From contig CM065301.1 in the NCBI GenBank assembly GCA_032871835.1, positions 12,975,291-13,039,290 of the forward strand: DNA of 64,000 nt, read 5' to 3'. Positions 30,349 through 43,319 of the stretch are shown here, one piece after another. Source of the DNA: Dipteronia dyeriana (lineage: Eukaryota; Streptophyta; Magnoliopsida; Sapindales; Sapindaceae). The notes under the pieces are model-generated. The model ran no database searches. It was given only the letters and a program-made list of their open reading frames with translations, and had not been told where the DNA came from. Each line of letters opens with the position of its first letter. Position 1 is the stretch's first letter. The translations under genes and the position numbers were made by a program.

Positions 30349-32690
30349 AGAAGATTGGTATGCAATATTGCAGTATAGTTTAGCTAAGGGAAGATGATCG
30401 GAAATTGTAATTGTAATTAAAAATATAATTTTGTATATGAGTAACTATATAATTTTGTTTATCGGAATGTCGCAAGAAATTTGATTCATTTGTTTTTCGG
30501 TGGAGCTGCATCACTCAGTTTTAAAGCTATAGCTGGGTTGCAGAACTCCTGGACATGCAAAATGAATTGACAATTTAATAGAGCCCGGAAGGTAACGTGT
30601 TTATCTTAAGCAAGTTCATATTTGTGTTCGAAATAACCCCTCATATATATATATATGGCCATTCTAATTATGTAATAACAAATGTGCTTGATATTCTAGT
30701 GATTCAAATATCGGTATCCTTTTTATCTATAAAATCGTAAAGTATGAAGATATTATATCATTTAAAAAGAGGTTGAATTAAACGATGGTAAAGGCCTATA
30801 GAGAGACAAAGAAGATTGAATCCCGGAAATGGAAGATAATTTTGTAAAAACTTATGAACAAACATGCATCGATACTGTTACAAGGACAACGTGAAGAGTA
30901 AAGAGATGCTAAAAATGGAAAAATTGGGTTGGAGTATTTATTATTGATGAAGCAAAAGATATTCCACCGAAAGGCTTAAGCTTTCTACGTTACTCTTTCT
31001 GTCTTCTTCTTCCAATCCAAACCATATCCTTATCTCAATATTCTCAGCACCACAACAGCTGTCCAATTCATAATTTATTCATGACTACGTACATGCGACA
31101 TTTCATGATGATCTGCTGGTACTCTTCCTCTCTTGCTTTCATACAAGGCTCACCACTTCACAAGAGTGAAGTGTCATGCATGTTTTGATTGAATATGAGA
31201 AACAATCAAACAATCTGCTTTTTGAAAAAAAATAAACAAAATTGTTATTTTTTATTAGAAAATTCTTCAAATGCATTTTGGATTTTAAAAACACTTTTTT
31301 AGAAAAATATCTTTTAATTGCTTTTCTGAAAACAATACTTCAAATGCCTATTATTTAAGTAATAACAAGAAATTTTACCAACCTGTAGTAGTGTGGTACT
31401 TAAAAAGGCTACAAGCCTACAAGAGACGACTTTTGTTTTTCTTTTCTTTTTTTGTATATATTTATTTTAAACTAAATATGCTTTTAATTTACGTATCCTC
31501 CCATTCCACAAGCCCACTGCTTGGCCATAGGTAGTTTTTAATTATTTACACTACGGATTAGTCTTAATTTTATTTGGTATGGAGAAGACCCCCTAAACAT
31601 CAAAAATACAACATAGACAAAATTATTAAGATTAAGGAAAATTATCTCCTCGCCTAAGTAAATAAGAAGTGCTAAGAAAATTGATCCAAGGCCGAGGAGC
31701 ACTACAAAGGAAACTTCTCTGATTAATACCAAATAAGAATGAGCAATTACTAAATAGTGTCGGTACCTGCTACGAAAATATGTATCTGTTTCTTTGTTGT
31801 TGTTCAAGTTTATTATAAATTTAACATCTTTTCTAATCCTATCTGAAAACTGGCCATCGATAAATAAATATTAGATCAATTTCTATTTTATATGCCAAGG
31901 AGGATGGACATATACCAATATGCTACTTGATCATATATATTCATTTATAATAACTAAACGGTTGACCATAAATTGATATATCAACAAATCTGTTAATTAC
32001 AATTTGTTGATTTTATTAGATAATATTGTAAATCTATTGAAGATATTATTGATTATTATTAGTTTGGTTTGTGTTTCAATTAATTCGCCGCTTAATTGCT
32101 ATAATTAATTCGTGAGGTGAGGTTTAGCAATCATGCAATAAGTCAATGCCAAATTAAATTAACTATAATAATTAATTAGTATCAAAATTATAATGAAAGG
32201 TTCAAAAGATTTCCCCCCGGATGAGAACCCAAGTTTTAACAATTTTTTGGTCAACCAATAGTCAAAATCCTCTCATGTAGTTTTGGATACCCGTTAAGGG
32301 TTTAACTAGTATACAAGATGTGAAAATCTTATATAATTATCAAATAATTTACGTTGTTAGACTGTTTTATAGAAATCAAAAAAGTTGAAATTAAGTGAAT
32401 AATACGTTATAACAACCGGTTACAACTTACGGTTTTGAGTCAAAACTTGTTTTTTATTTTAGTAAAACTTGTCTTTATGATATTTAAATAATTAAAATGT
32501 TACAATTTTGTTAGAATTGCAACCATTTCCATCTATTTGGAAGACAATTTTTCTAAAGTTTTTTTTAATATATTTAAAAAATTAATATTTTTTAAAATAA
32601 AATGTTACAACACTCTTAGGAATGTAACCACTTCCATCAGGTAAATAACAATTTTTTCACAATATGACAGATATGGTAAATACAAATTTT
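30349..32690. other. 3' end of the ADA3-like gene and AT-rich intergenic DNA
   Basis: AATTAAAAATATAA near 30416-30429 may serve as the polyadenylation region. No gene follows. A minus-strand open frame (31538-31807) is rich in hydrophobic residues but is not a known protein; its DNA has the look of an LTR fragment. Two diverged copies of an AATGTTACAA...GCAACCA/GTAACCA-TTCCATC block lie at about 32496-32540 and 32600-32642. Confidence 0.45.
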
Positions 32691-32692
32691 AG

Positions 32693-33090
32693 ATGGGGAT
32701 GAGGGATTTTGGGGGAGATATATTCATCTCCAACCTCATTTTTTCATTTTTCTTGTTTTTCTTTATTTCTTCCCGTTTTTCTCGGTTTTTCATTTTTCCA
32801 TTTAACTAAAAATTACAAATTAAACTAAAAAAAAACATTCCATTTTAAATACAAAATAAAATTCATTAATGCAGTAAAAAGAATAAATGTGTATATATAC
32901 TTAGGGTTTTAAAGAATAAAAAAAAAGATATTAAAAATATATATTATAATTATATTTATATATGTTTGGGGGGAAATAGGGATGGGGAGGGTCCCCCCAT
33001 CCCCATTTCAATTGGAGTGATTTTCATCCCCATCCCTTCTATTTCCCCATTTCTAAAAAAAAAAAACCCTAAATGGGGATGAAAACGCGG
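32693..33090. mobile_element. GGGGATG-rich MITE-like element
   Basis: GATGGGGATGAGGGATTTTGGGG at the left, and TGGGGATGAAAACGCGGGG together with an internal GGTCCCCCCATCCCCATTTCAATT hairpin at 32980-33020, give a GC-rich, self-complementary patch in AT-rich DNA. Such (A)TGGGGATG-rich ends are typical of plant hAT-type MITEs. The boundaries are approximate. Confidence 0.45.
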
Positions 33091-33439
33091 GGAATCGGGG
33101 CCACAGAGTAAAATGTACTTCTCTAGGTCCAATGTATACATATATATATATATAAGTTTTTACTCTTGAAAAATTCCATCATATGGGGCCACATATGTGA
33201 ACATTAAATGTGTTGCGCTATCTTTTGGTTAAGCCTAAATTAAAGTGATCTAATTAAGATTTAAAGTATTAATGTTTAAGGGTATAATTGTCATGGAATT
33301 AATATGTAGATACCAGAGTGCTATTTCTAATTTATTGAGGGGCTGAATTAGAAATAACCAACATATAATAATTTGATTATTATATATATTTAGGGTTATG
33401 GTCATCAAATTACACGATACTTTTGTTTTCTCTGTTTCC

Positions 33440-33690
33440 CCATCAACAGAGCAAAATAGAACACAGTAGGGTTCATAAAGGTCGTGATAATTTGGAAGAT
33501 CACAACCTGGTCACAAATCTCCAGCAATGGATTTAGGTACGCTTCCGCTATCGATTCTTTTCCACTTTTCTCTTGAATTGACACGGGTCAATATTGTATG
33601 TTTAGGGTTTGATTAAGTATGTATAGAAACATGTTTATGTTAAGTTTTTTGGATTAATTATGTGCATATACATGTTGTTTTTGTTTTATT
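33440..33690 (+). pseudogene. Possible relic of a first exon plus intron start (right copy of the dispersed duplication)
   Basis: A leader-like stretch rich in CT and CA leads to ATGGATTTAG/GTACGC (ATG at 33527), which looks like a tiny first exon (M-D-L) with a splice donor. The following intron-like sequence matches 612-720. No later exon of a gene could be found downstream before transposon-like DNA begins, so this is probably a truncated gene duplicate. Confidence 0.35.
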
Positions 33691-34107
33691 GTGTTAATCG
33701 AATTACCTAACATTTACACAATTAAAGTTTTATGAATATCCAATTTAAATTGATACATATCTTGGAATTATATAATCAAATTCATTTTACTTAATTAACA
33801 TAAAAATATACTTTCATTAATTGCATAAATTATTTTTGTCATTTTTGTATGTCAATATAAAAAAAAAATTGTTGCGTGTATTTTGAAATTAATACGAAAG
33901 ATAAGAAAGTTAATAGCATTATATATTATGATATTCTAATTAATGACATATTACAACTTTTTAATTATATTGAACTTAATATTACATGCCACTATAAAAT
34001 GATTATATTTAACAAAAAAAATAGAAGTTGAGGTGTTACGTTGGTAAATTTTTCATGCATACAATAGCAATATTGTTGAAGTGGATATGTCTTTTCATAG
34101 AATCATA

Positions 34108-34725
34108 GAGATGTCAATGGGGCCCTCTCCATACCCCACCCCATTTAATTTTAAAAACTCATCCCCTTATAATACCACATCATATATGGGGCAAGTTGGA
34201 ACGGGACGAGGTAGAACAGAGAATGTTTTCCTCATCCTCACTCATTTATTCTATTTTTCAAATTTATTTATTAAAATAAAAATGCACAGTATAAGTGTAT
34301 AACCCAATAAATATGATATAATATATAAAATAATTCTAATAAACTATAAAAAAATCATCTCATAAACATAATCTCAAAAGTAATTCAATCATTTTAAATA
34401 TAAAGTTCAAAATCAAAATGTTCGAAATTGTAAGTTAACGTTAGTCATCTAATAGTTGTATTTATTTATCTATTTTTTTTTCATATCCATCTATCATATT
34501 CTCAAGATGCTAATCATCTAATAGTTTAACTAAGTTTTTTAAAAATAAAAAACAACATATATTATATTTTTAGCCGGGTGGACGGAGCAGGGAGTGTAAA
34601 ACTCATTCTCGTTCTATACCCATTGCGGGTTTTATTATCTATCACATCCCCACCCCAAAAATGTCGGTCCTCGTGGGGACTGTCCCCACGGGTAATTTTG
34701 TAAACCCCAACCCCCCGTTAATTTC
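34108..34725. mobile_element. hAT-type MITE-like element with GGGG-rich ends
   Basis: The left end AGATGTCAATGGGGCCCTCTCC and the right part (CCCCACCCC...GTGGGGACTGTCCCCACGGG) are GC-rich and mutually complementary in places, around an AT-rich core. The phrase GTCAATGGGG at an element end is frequent in plant hAT MITEs. The exact ends and target duplication are not resolved. Confidence 0.45.
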
Positions 34726-34789
34726 ATATGCTTTTGGTCGGATTTTGAATAAACTCTGGTATTTTATGGCTCAATCTAGCAACTAATGT

Positions 34790-35950
34790 GCAGGTAACTT
34801 AGTAAAGCAGGGAAGTTCGTGTGGAACTCGAGAAATTTGGGTCAAAAGCTAAGAAATGAGTAAATTTTAGAAGGTAAAATTGCATTTTCAGCAAAGAGGA
34901 ATTCGGTTGTTATGGACTGTCGATCAAGTCTAGAGAATTCGGCTATCAAGGCAATTCAGTGGTTATGGACCGCTGATTCATCATAGAGGATGTTGCGCTC
35001 AAAGCAGTTCGGCAGCCATTAACCGCCAAAGTCGACCACGTCAGCAAAGGACGAGTTTTAGACCTACTTTTGGAAACCAATATAAATATCCCATTTTCTG
35101 ATTCTTTTACATAACCCAACAGCCACCCATACCAAATCTAACCGTTTTTTCTCACAACACTCCTCTCACATTTCCTACATCATCCTTACACATAAACACC
35201 TTACATCACCCAAACCCAAACACACCTTGGCATTTATTTGAGTTGGAAGAAAAAGTTTAGTTGAAGATTTAAACGTAACAAGAAGGAATCAAGTGGACCA
35301 ACATGAGTTTTCTCTCCGACTCTTCTTTGTTCATTTATTTTCCATTCATGTGTAACTAAACATTATCTAGGGGATTGATGTAACCATATTTGATCACTCT
35401 TTGTAATTAAGTAGTCTATTTTCTATAATCAATCCAATTTAGTCTCATTTACCGAATTAATTGTTCTCTTCTACATATTCGTGTTATTTTATGACCTCAA
35501 TTGATGTGGATTTGTGGATTTGATTATCTATAAGATTTGGGTAAAGGTGTGAATGGTCTTTCCACTTGGAACCAAATCACATGCTTCGTTAATGGAAAAT
35601 TAGATATTTGCATGGTCTTTCTGTATTAATATGGCTTAGAGTTTTTGTGGAAACATGGGTTTTTGATTAAGCTTGTCATATGGCCTTGTGTGAGATTAAT
35701 TTTTAAAACCTAGAAAACAAGCCTCTAAGTTAGATTGAAGAGCTTAATGAGACTAACTTAAGTACATCGAGCGTTCTTAGAAGGTTGTGGTGATTCCCTA
35801 GTATTTCATCTCATATTTTACATTCACGTGTGTTGTGGCTATTTTTACTTTAATTTGTTTAGTTTAACTTTAATTCTCAAAAAATTTCAAAACAATCGAT
35901 TCGAGTTCACCCTAAATGCAATTTTATTTACATGTACTTAGACTAGATTT
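34790..35950 (+). mobile_element. LTR-like segment with TATA box
   Basis: Three diverged copies of a TTCGG-GT-ATGGAC-G-CGATCA block lie at 34910-35030. TATAAATA (about 35080-35087) follows, then an AC-rich leader. The later part (GTGTAACTAAACATTATCTAGGGGATTG and following) has the phrase structure of 5' regions of plant LTR elements. No coding domain or partner LTR was found. It could also be the promoter of an unrecognised non-coding transcript. Confidence 0.3.
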
Positions 35951-36111
35951 TACCTAAATCAATTAGTTTTAACCAACTCTTCACCGGTCTTTGTGAACTA
36001 ACTTTTTGGTAAGAATTGTATTGCAACAAAGATGAGACTTTGTAATAGTTTTGAAACCTTACAAAAATGTTAAATTGAGTCCTCTCATATTTAATAATAA
36101 TATTCATAATT

Positions 36112-39100
36112 TTTTTTAAAAAAATAGGCAATACAGAAAAGGGGGCAAAACAGCCCATAAACAGCAGACCTAACAAAAAACAAACAACCAAACAAAAGGC
36201 CACGCCAAAGCAGCAAAACACCAAAAGACAACCAAAGAACTCCATCAACAGCCCCTAGCAAAACAGAGAGAAGAAAAGACCAAAGCAAAGCAGAAACAAA
36301 AGGCAAACCAACTATATCTCACTCCATTCCACAAAACCCCCCATCGAATTTGAACCCATTCTAACTAATCCGTCAGCAAACGAATTATAAATCCTGGAAT
36401 CCCAAGTAACTTGAATGTCTCCAAAAGCATGAAGCATATCGTGAATGTCAAAAATTGAATTAACGTGATCACATTCCCAAAATCACCTTTATTCACCTAA
36501 GCGACAACCATTTTCTAATCACTCACAACCGTTATAACGCGACCTCTAAGCTTCTGATTGGAAACACACAACTCAATAGCTCTTTTAATGGCCAACAACT
36601 CAGCATAATCCCAGTATGAGCAGAAAAAATACAAAGCACCTTACCATATGAGTCTCTCAAAACTCCACATATACCTGAAGGCCCTGGCTTCCTTTTAGAC
36701 GAACCGTCAACATTGAATTTCAGGTTGTCATCGTAAGGGGGAATCCAATCCATAATCTTCGACATTTTCAGCTTCTTGATGTCTACACAGAGGTCTCTCA
36801 TGTTCCTGAGCAAGGAATCCACCGATTCAGTCGATCCGTTTCCTAAATGTTTAAACCACCAAACCGTCCTATACTTTACCATATCCGCAGCCTGATGAAC
36901 ATCTTGATCGACCAGTTCATACACCACCTGGTTCCTAGATTCCCAGATGGTCCAAACTGTTACTATAACCATCGAACACCACACTCTCTCTTGATTAGGT
37001 GCAGGGCAAAAACCGTTCCAGCCTTTCAGCCAATCCTTCACTGAATAATTCACGCAATAACAAATATTCCACCATGACAAACAAATTTTCCATAGCAAAA
37101 TCGACCACCTGCAATGGAGAAATAGGTGATCAATTGTCTCCTTTTCCAAACCACAAAATGGGCATCTAGGCTTAAAAGTTGAGACATCTCTCTTCTATGA
37201 AGAACATATTTCACCAATACTTTCCCTTTCCACAGTTGCCAAACGAAGATCTCGATTTTGGGAGGGCACAACCCCTTCCAAATAAAGTTAGGAACCACTG
37301 AGAAACTATTAGTACCCACTTCCAACTCCCTTATGAAAGAACCCACAGAAAAGACCCCATTCAGGTTCATCGCCCAAGCTACTGAGTCTGAGAGATTTCT
37401 TTGAATAGAAAAGCACTCCAGAGTCGTTAAAAGACATCTCCATTGAACTAATTCCCAATCAAACAAAGGCCTTCTTGTATCAATTTTCCAAACCCACTTC
37501 GACTCCACCCAGTCACCAAAATCTTGTACTACACCTTGTTTCTTAACCGCCAGCGTAAAACACCTTGGAAACGACTTCTTAAAATGCCTGCCCTCAATAA
37601 GAATATCCGACCAGAAATCATCCCTATCCCCACGACCCACAATTGTTCAAAAACCTCTTTTAAAAAGTTTTGCAGTCTGAGTACCGGCCTTCAGAATCCC
37701 CTCCAACGATTTCACGAAAAAAGAACAAGCCTTGGTCACATTCCAATTCCAATAAAAAGACCTTTCTTGAATTTTATACTTGGAACATATAACTCTCCTC
37801 CTCAAAGAATGTTCTTCCCTACCAAACCTCCACCCCATTTAGCCAACAAAGCTTTATTCTAGATAGCAATCCTTCCTAAACCAAGGCCCCCAAGCTCTTT
37901 CCTTCTACAAACCTCTTCCCAATTAACGGCATGAATCTTTCTCTTATGAGCCCCATCACCCCACAAGAAACACCATTGAAGTTTTTCAATTGAATTGACA
38001 ACACTAATAGGCATTTTAAAAATTGAGAGATAATATGTAGGAATGTTACCGACTTAATCAAAACTAGATAACCACCTTTAGACAGAAGCTCTCTTCCAGC
38101 GAGACAACCTCTTCTCAATTTTGGACACAAGCGGGATCCAAAAGTTCTTCGACCTCGGCCTAGCCTCTAAAGGGAATTCGAGATAAGAAATGGGTAGAGA
38201 AGCTTGTTTGCATTTGAAAGCTGATGCCCAAACTGAAATCTCTCTTTCTCTATTCATTCCCACATGCACTAAGCACGACTTATGAAAATTGATTCTAAGA
38301 CCCGAAGCTAACTCAAAGCATCGAAGCACCCTTTTCGCATTTCGAATGTACTCCAATTTCGGTTTAAGGAAATGTATGGTATCGTCTGCGAATTGAAGGT
38401 GAGTGACATGGACATTCGAATCTTCAAAGTTTTCTCCAGCGATCATACCCAAGTTTGAAGCTCTTTGAAGGAGAATATTTAATCCTTCAACCACAATATT
38501 AAAAAGAAATGGAGATATGGGATCGCCTTGTCTCAGGCCCTTCTCCATGTCAAACTCCTCCATTGGTTCACCATTAACAAGAACATACAATCTTGGTGAA
38601 GAAACACATTCATTAATCCATCCCCTCCATCTAGAGCCAAAACCCATCCCCTCCAACATATGATCAACGTTATCATATGCTTTTTCGAAATCAAGCTTAG
38701 CTACAAGACCCCCTTCCTTCTCACTTTTCCATTTACTTATAATCTCTTCTGCTATCACTAAAGAGTCCACAATTTGACGCTTAGCCAGAAATGCCATTTG
38801 AGTTTCCCCGATGATTGAACTCATAACTTTTCTTAATCTATTTGCCAACACTTTCGACACTAAACAAATGGGTCTATAGTCTTTTATAGAATTCGGATTC
38901 CCCACTTTTGGAATGAGAGCTATAAAAGCTCCATTTACCTCCTTAACCACCGACCCATCCTTATGAAATTCATTGATAAAATTCATTAAGTCCTTTTGAA
39001 TCACTTTCCACTGAGCTTTAATGAAATTTATGTTAAACCCATCCGGCCCCAGTGCTTTGTTACCATCGCAGCTCAACAAGGCCAGTAAAACCTCATCTTC

Positions 39101-40733
39101 ACTAAATCTAGCTTCGAAAGCTAAGCTCTCGTCCACAGAAATTTTCTTCAACCCAGGTCATGCCACTTTCGGCCTTTACCAAGACTCCCTTTTAAAATGC
39201 TCATTAAAGAAGTTAAAGACCCCCCTTCTAATACACATAGACTCGGTGACCATCACACCATTAATGTTTAATTATGTGATCATGTTCATTCTCCTTCTGC
39301 CATTAGCAATGCAGTGGAAGAAAGATGTGTTCTTATCCCCTTCCAACAACCAATTAATTCTTAATTTCTGTCTCCAGGCTTGCTCCTCCCTCCGAAGACC
39401 TTTCCAAAGCTCCTTCACAAGATTCAACCTCTGATATCTCAACTGGTCAGTCCATCCTTCCTTTTGGGCTTTAGTGTCAATTAGAACCAGCTTATTTTCC
39501 AGCTCTTTCGGATTTTCCACCTTTAGCTTGTTAGACTTTAACCATCTTTTCAAGGCTATCTTCGTAGCTTTAGCCTTAGAGAACAAAACAACACCTTTCG
39601 AACCGCTAACTTTGCATTCCGTCCAGCCTTTAGTAGCCTCCTTCATCATATCCTTCTCCTCAAGCCACCAATTAACAAAGCTGAAAGGACTTGGACCCCA
39701 TCTCTTGGCCTCTTCATTTATCATCACCGGGTTGTGAACCGAAAGACATATGGACAAACTCTGCTGTAACAAACCAGGAAACCACATTAAAATAGAGGGT
39801 GAAAAGAGAAAACGATCTAACCTCGCCCAAGTTTGATTTTCCCTATTGTTGGACCATGTGAACGGCGTTCCTTTTTGAGGTATGTTAACAACATTAGCTT
39901 GCAATACAAAATCTTGGAAACATCTCATAGATCCTGAGTGATCTCCTATTCCCACTCTCTCTGACAGCTCTAGGGTGACATTAAAATCTCCTCCCACACA
40001 CCAGGGAGCTGTCAGCGTTTGCATGGAGCTCACTATAAAATAATATAATTCCTTCCTTTCTACCTCCAACGAAGACGCGTATACATTGCAAAAAACAATA
40101 TGTTTCTTGAGTTTGGTTAACAGCCCTGCAACTATAATGTATCTTTTGTTCGAAATACAGTCCTCTGCGATAAAATCATCCTCATTCCATAGAGTTATCA
40201 ACCCACCAGAGGCTCCTTCAGCCTCGACCCCAATACCTCCCCCCCAAGAGATCTTATAACATTACTATCAAACAACTGTAACTTGGATTCTTGAATGAAC
40301 AGAATCTGAGGCTTGTGATTATTGACCAAACCCCTTATCATCCTCCGCTTCTCACACTTACCTAAACCCCTAACATTCCAAGAAATCACTATCATAAAAA
40401 AAGAGACGCCCCCCTGAAGCACAACGACACAAACAATCAACTGCCATTAACTCCATCAACATGCTCATCATCCGCTTTTGCTCTTTGAGAAATAACTTCC
40501 CCAATCATCTTTTCCTTGTTATTGAAATCGAAACCCAAAGCCACCCCTACCTCAATAACTTTTGCAATTTCATCCTCAAGATTCCGTCCCAGCTCCTCAT
40601 CATGCGTCTCATCTTGCTGCACTGCTCTCTTCTTAATCTTTTTCTCCCTCTCTTTGGCTCTAAAATCATACCCTATTGACACCCCATTTTCAATAACTTT
40701 AGCAATTTCTACTTCTAGATTCCATTGAGTTCA
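36112..40733 (-). mobile_element. Dead LINE (L1 type with RNase H), 5'-truncated, copy A
   Basis: Read on the minus strand. 40733-40437 holds the end of ORF1. 40440-39272 encodes an APE-type endonuclease (start ISWNVRGLG; GGDFNV; FTWSNNRE...LDRFL). 39151-38078 encodes reverse transcriptase (ALGPDGFN, GETQMAF, KLDFEKAYD, GLRQGDPISP, LQFADDT with the catalytic FADD). About 37150-37080 is a zf-RVT motif (ETIDHLFLHC). About 36723-36310 is an RNase H remnant (LKFNVDGSS, then SDSKMVVAWVN and NSFADGLV). The 3' end at about 36112-36125 has an A/T-rich tail. Frameshifts separate the parts, and RT lacks the segment between LVS and KVLANRL and a few residues after AYDNVDH. It cannot be active. A TTCATAATTT/TTCATAAATTT pair at the two ends may be a decayed target duplication. 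Confidence 0.9.
38078..39151 (-). pseudogene. Reverse transcriptase fragment of LINE copy A
   Basis: The longest intact frame of the element (357 codons). It carries the fingers and palm motifs in order, with the catalytic aspartates in KLDFEKAYD and FADD. Compared with copy B, it misses the residues between PI-LV and SKVLANRL and a short segment after AYDNVDH, both in-frame losses. The frame is cut off from the endonuclease by a shift near 39151-39272. Confidence 0.85.
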
Positions 40734-42063
40734 TAAATTTAAATTAAGGTTATTAATTTATCGAACATTCATTTAACTTCATAAATATGTATTATTCAAT
40801 ATATGATGTAACTAATTCATTAAAAATTATACAACACTGTGATGTTATAAAAGTAAAAAAAAAAACTTGAAAAGTGAGAATTTAGCTATGAAATTGAAAT
40901 GATGAATTTGAAAAAAATATTATTAGTTATTTATTTTAAAAAAATATTTATTACTAGTATACATTTAAAAAAAAATAAAGAATAATTATTTATTAGTTTA
41001 TAAGGTTAATCATTATATAGAAAATATTATTTATTTAATTTAAAATTTAGAAATCGAATAAGACAATGTTAATTTAAAATTTAAACAATACACAAATGAA
41101 AGTGAATTTTACATTATGTTGCAAGTTATTTTTTTATTGGATTTAATCAAATTGACAATTACATATAACATTTTACATATATTAAGAGCATTTTCAATGC
41201 TAACTAAGGTTATGAAAAAAATTAGATGGCACGTAGGATAAACATCCACTTTGTTAAAAAATCCATCTCCAATGCAACCTCTCTAGTACAACTTCAAGCT
41301 GAGGTGACAACTTTTTTTTAAAGGCCGTCAACATGACTCTCTGATTTTAGAGGGTCTGTTGGACAATCATCTTATTGGCTCAATCAACAACAACTATTTT
41401 ATTCTACTTTGTTTTATTCAACAATTCTATAGTATATTTAAGAAGACCAATAATAAATTAACATGTCATTAAAAATATGTATTTTACTAGTGAAGCATTC
41501 GAGACCACTTTTTCATTTTGATGTTTATCAAGTTTAGTTACATGCTACATATGAAGCAATTGGTTTGACAATGTTGACATATTACCATTTTTTTTAAAAT
41601 GTAAACAACATTACTATTGGAGATGCTCTTCGTTGTCATTTTGTGTTGGTTTCAAGATTAAAGTTATGAATAACTACTTTACCTTATTTGTTACCAAATA
41701 TTCGTTGAATGTTGCTCTTAATGTACATGTTATAAGTTCTAAACTGATGTAATCAATTTGACATTATTTATAACTATGTCTTTTTTAGACATTGGGTTGC
41801 AATTCTATATTGACAACACACTACATAATATGTAACCACCTGTACTCATGTTACCCAACATTCTATGGATATATGTTGCAAGTTTTCATTTTAAATAACT
41901 AGATTGACATTATAAAAGATAAATTTAGGTCATGTTGCAACTTTACTGTAATTGCAAGTTTTAATTAGATGTAACCATTTTTACATCACTTTTATGTTAT
42001 GTTGCTAAATTAATTTTTTTTTTGTCATTTTTTTTTTGTTTTTTTATATGTTTTATAATGTTT

Positions 42064-42108
<45 letters not shown>

Positions 42109-42960
42109 GTTTGTATATTGTATAATGTTTAATTTATAATAATACTTAATATTAATTAATCACTTTTATATTTGTTCATTCAATGACATATCCTAACACT
42201 AAAATACTAAATTATATTTGTTGTGATAAACTATATAATTATCAATATCATTTGTGGTATTAAACTTTATTAATATAACATGACATTAAAGTGTATATAA
42301 ACTCAAATAAATTTATATGTTGAAATTAGTACAATGATAGAAATTGACATTGGGAGCAATATGATGCTCAACATAAAATAATAATAATAATAAATTAATT
42401 AATTAATTATCATTAATGTATTATATTGTTTAACAAATTTGTTTGAACATGAAAATTACATCTATAGACGGTCAGATCTATGATTGAATTTTGAGTGGGC
42501 ACCGATAACTTGTAAAACCGAAGTAGTGATCGATGGCTACTCAGGTGACCGGAGTGGTAGCCAGCTAAGTGGAATCTAACACTTAAGTTAGTTGAGATTA
42601 TATGAAACGATGTAGAATTAAATGAAAATAGTAATAAATTGTTGATCAAACTGTTTGTCCGACAATGGTAAAATGAAGTTCGATAGATCACAGTAGGTTG
42701 AATGGTGGGGCTTAAGGCAAAGGTAAGCTGGTGAATGATGATTTCTTCTTGATCAAGCATTATGCTTCGTGGGAAACGAATGGGTTGAGGTTGAATGCGT
42801 ACTTAAGAACAAATAGAGGTCTACCGCCTGAAAGCTTGGCGCAACAACGTGATTTGCTGAGTAATTATGAGCTCTCACTTGAGTAAAAGTGAGGTTCTAT
42901 GTTGTTCAATTATCAATGTTAAGTGTTAGAATTGATCGTTTAATTCATTTAAAGAATTTA
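40734..42960. other. AT-rich intergenic DNA
   Basis: No gene. It holds a MITE (separate entry), a region 41640-42010 where TGTTGCAAGTT and TGTAACCA words recur, a (TA)n/(GT)n tract at 42070-42108, and an (ATA)n/(ATTA)n tract at 42376-42408. The stretch 42410-42900 is less AT-rich and may be an old element, but shows no motif. Confidence 0.5.
41185..41632. mobile_element. MITE with AAGAGCATTTTCAATG/AAGAGCATCTCCAATA ends
   Basis: The left end reads AAGAGCATTTTCAATGCTAA. The right end, reversed, reads AAGAGCATCTCCAATAGTAA. The interior includes an internal CATCTCCAATGCAACCTCTCT segment. It is about 450 bp, non-coding, and of the same terminal type as the MITE in bZIP copy 2. Confidence 0.6.
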
Positions 42961-42972
42961 TATATTATGAAT

Positions 42973-43152
42973 AGGGGTGAACATTTCGGGGTCAAGTTAA
43001 GTCAAGACCAAAACCGGACATGACCCGACAAATTTTCAGTTCCCATGCATGTTAACAAAACAGGTTAATTTTTTATGATAAAAGAAACCCTAACCAAACA
43101 AGTTAAGGTCGATCCAGTTTGGGTCATTTCAAGTTTTGGTGCCCACACCTAA
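42973..43152. mobile_element. Short MITE-like element with TAGG-GTG ends
   Basis: The left end TAGGGGTGAACATTTCGGG and the reversed right end TAGGTGTGGGCACCAAAAC share the first positions of a plant hAT-type terminus. The interior has GACCCGAC/GGGTCAT words. The following stretch to 43320 is also rich in GGGTC and CCCG words and may be part of a related copy. Confidence 0.45.
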
Positions 43153-43319
43153 ATTTAGGGACAACAACGGGTCGAATCAGGGTCAGATCTACATTTCCAA
43201 TACCCGAAACCCAGTTGGGAAAAAGTGCCCCATACCTGACCTGTGCCTCGAACGAGTTTTCGACTTCCGGAATACTTGAACAGGCAGGGTGACCCATATC
43301 CAAACTGAACCGATCCATT

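Noticed and set aside
31538..31807. Hydrophobic 89-codon minus-strand frame as a membrane or organelle-derived protein
   Set aside because: No family match I can name, AT-rich composition and LTR-like phrasing. I cannot support a gene or an organelle insertion.
36532..40682. Series of minus-strand open frames as host genes
   Set aside because: Together they form the ordered domains of one dead LINE.
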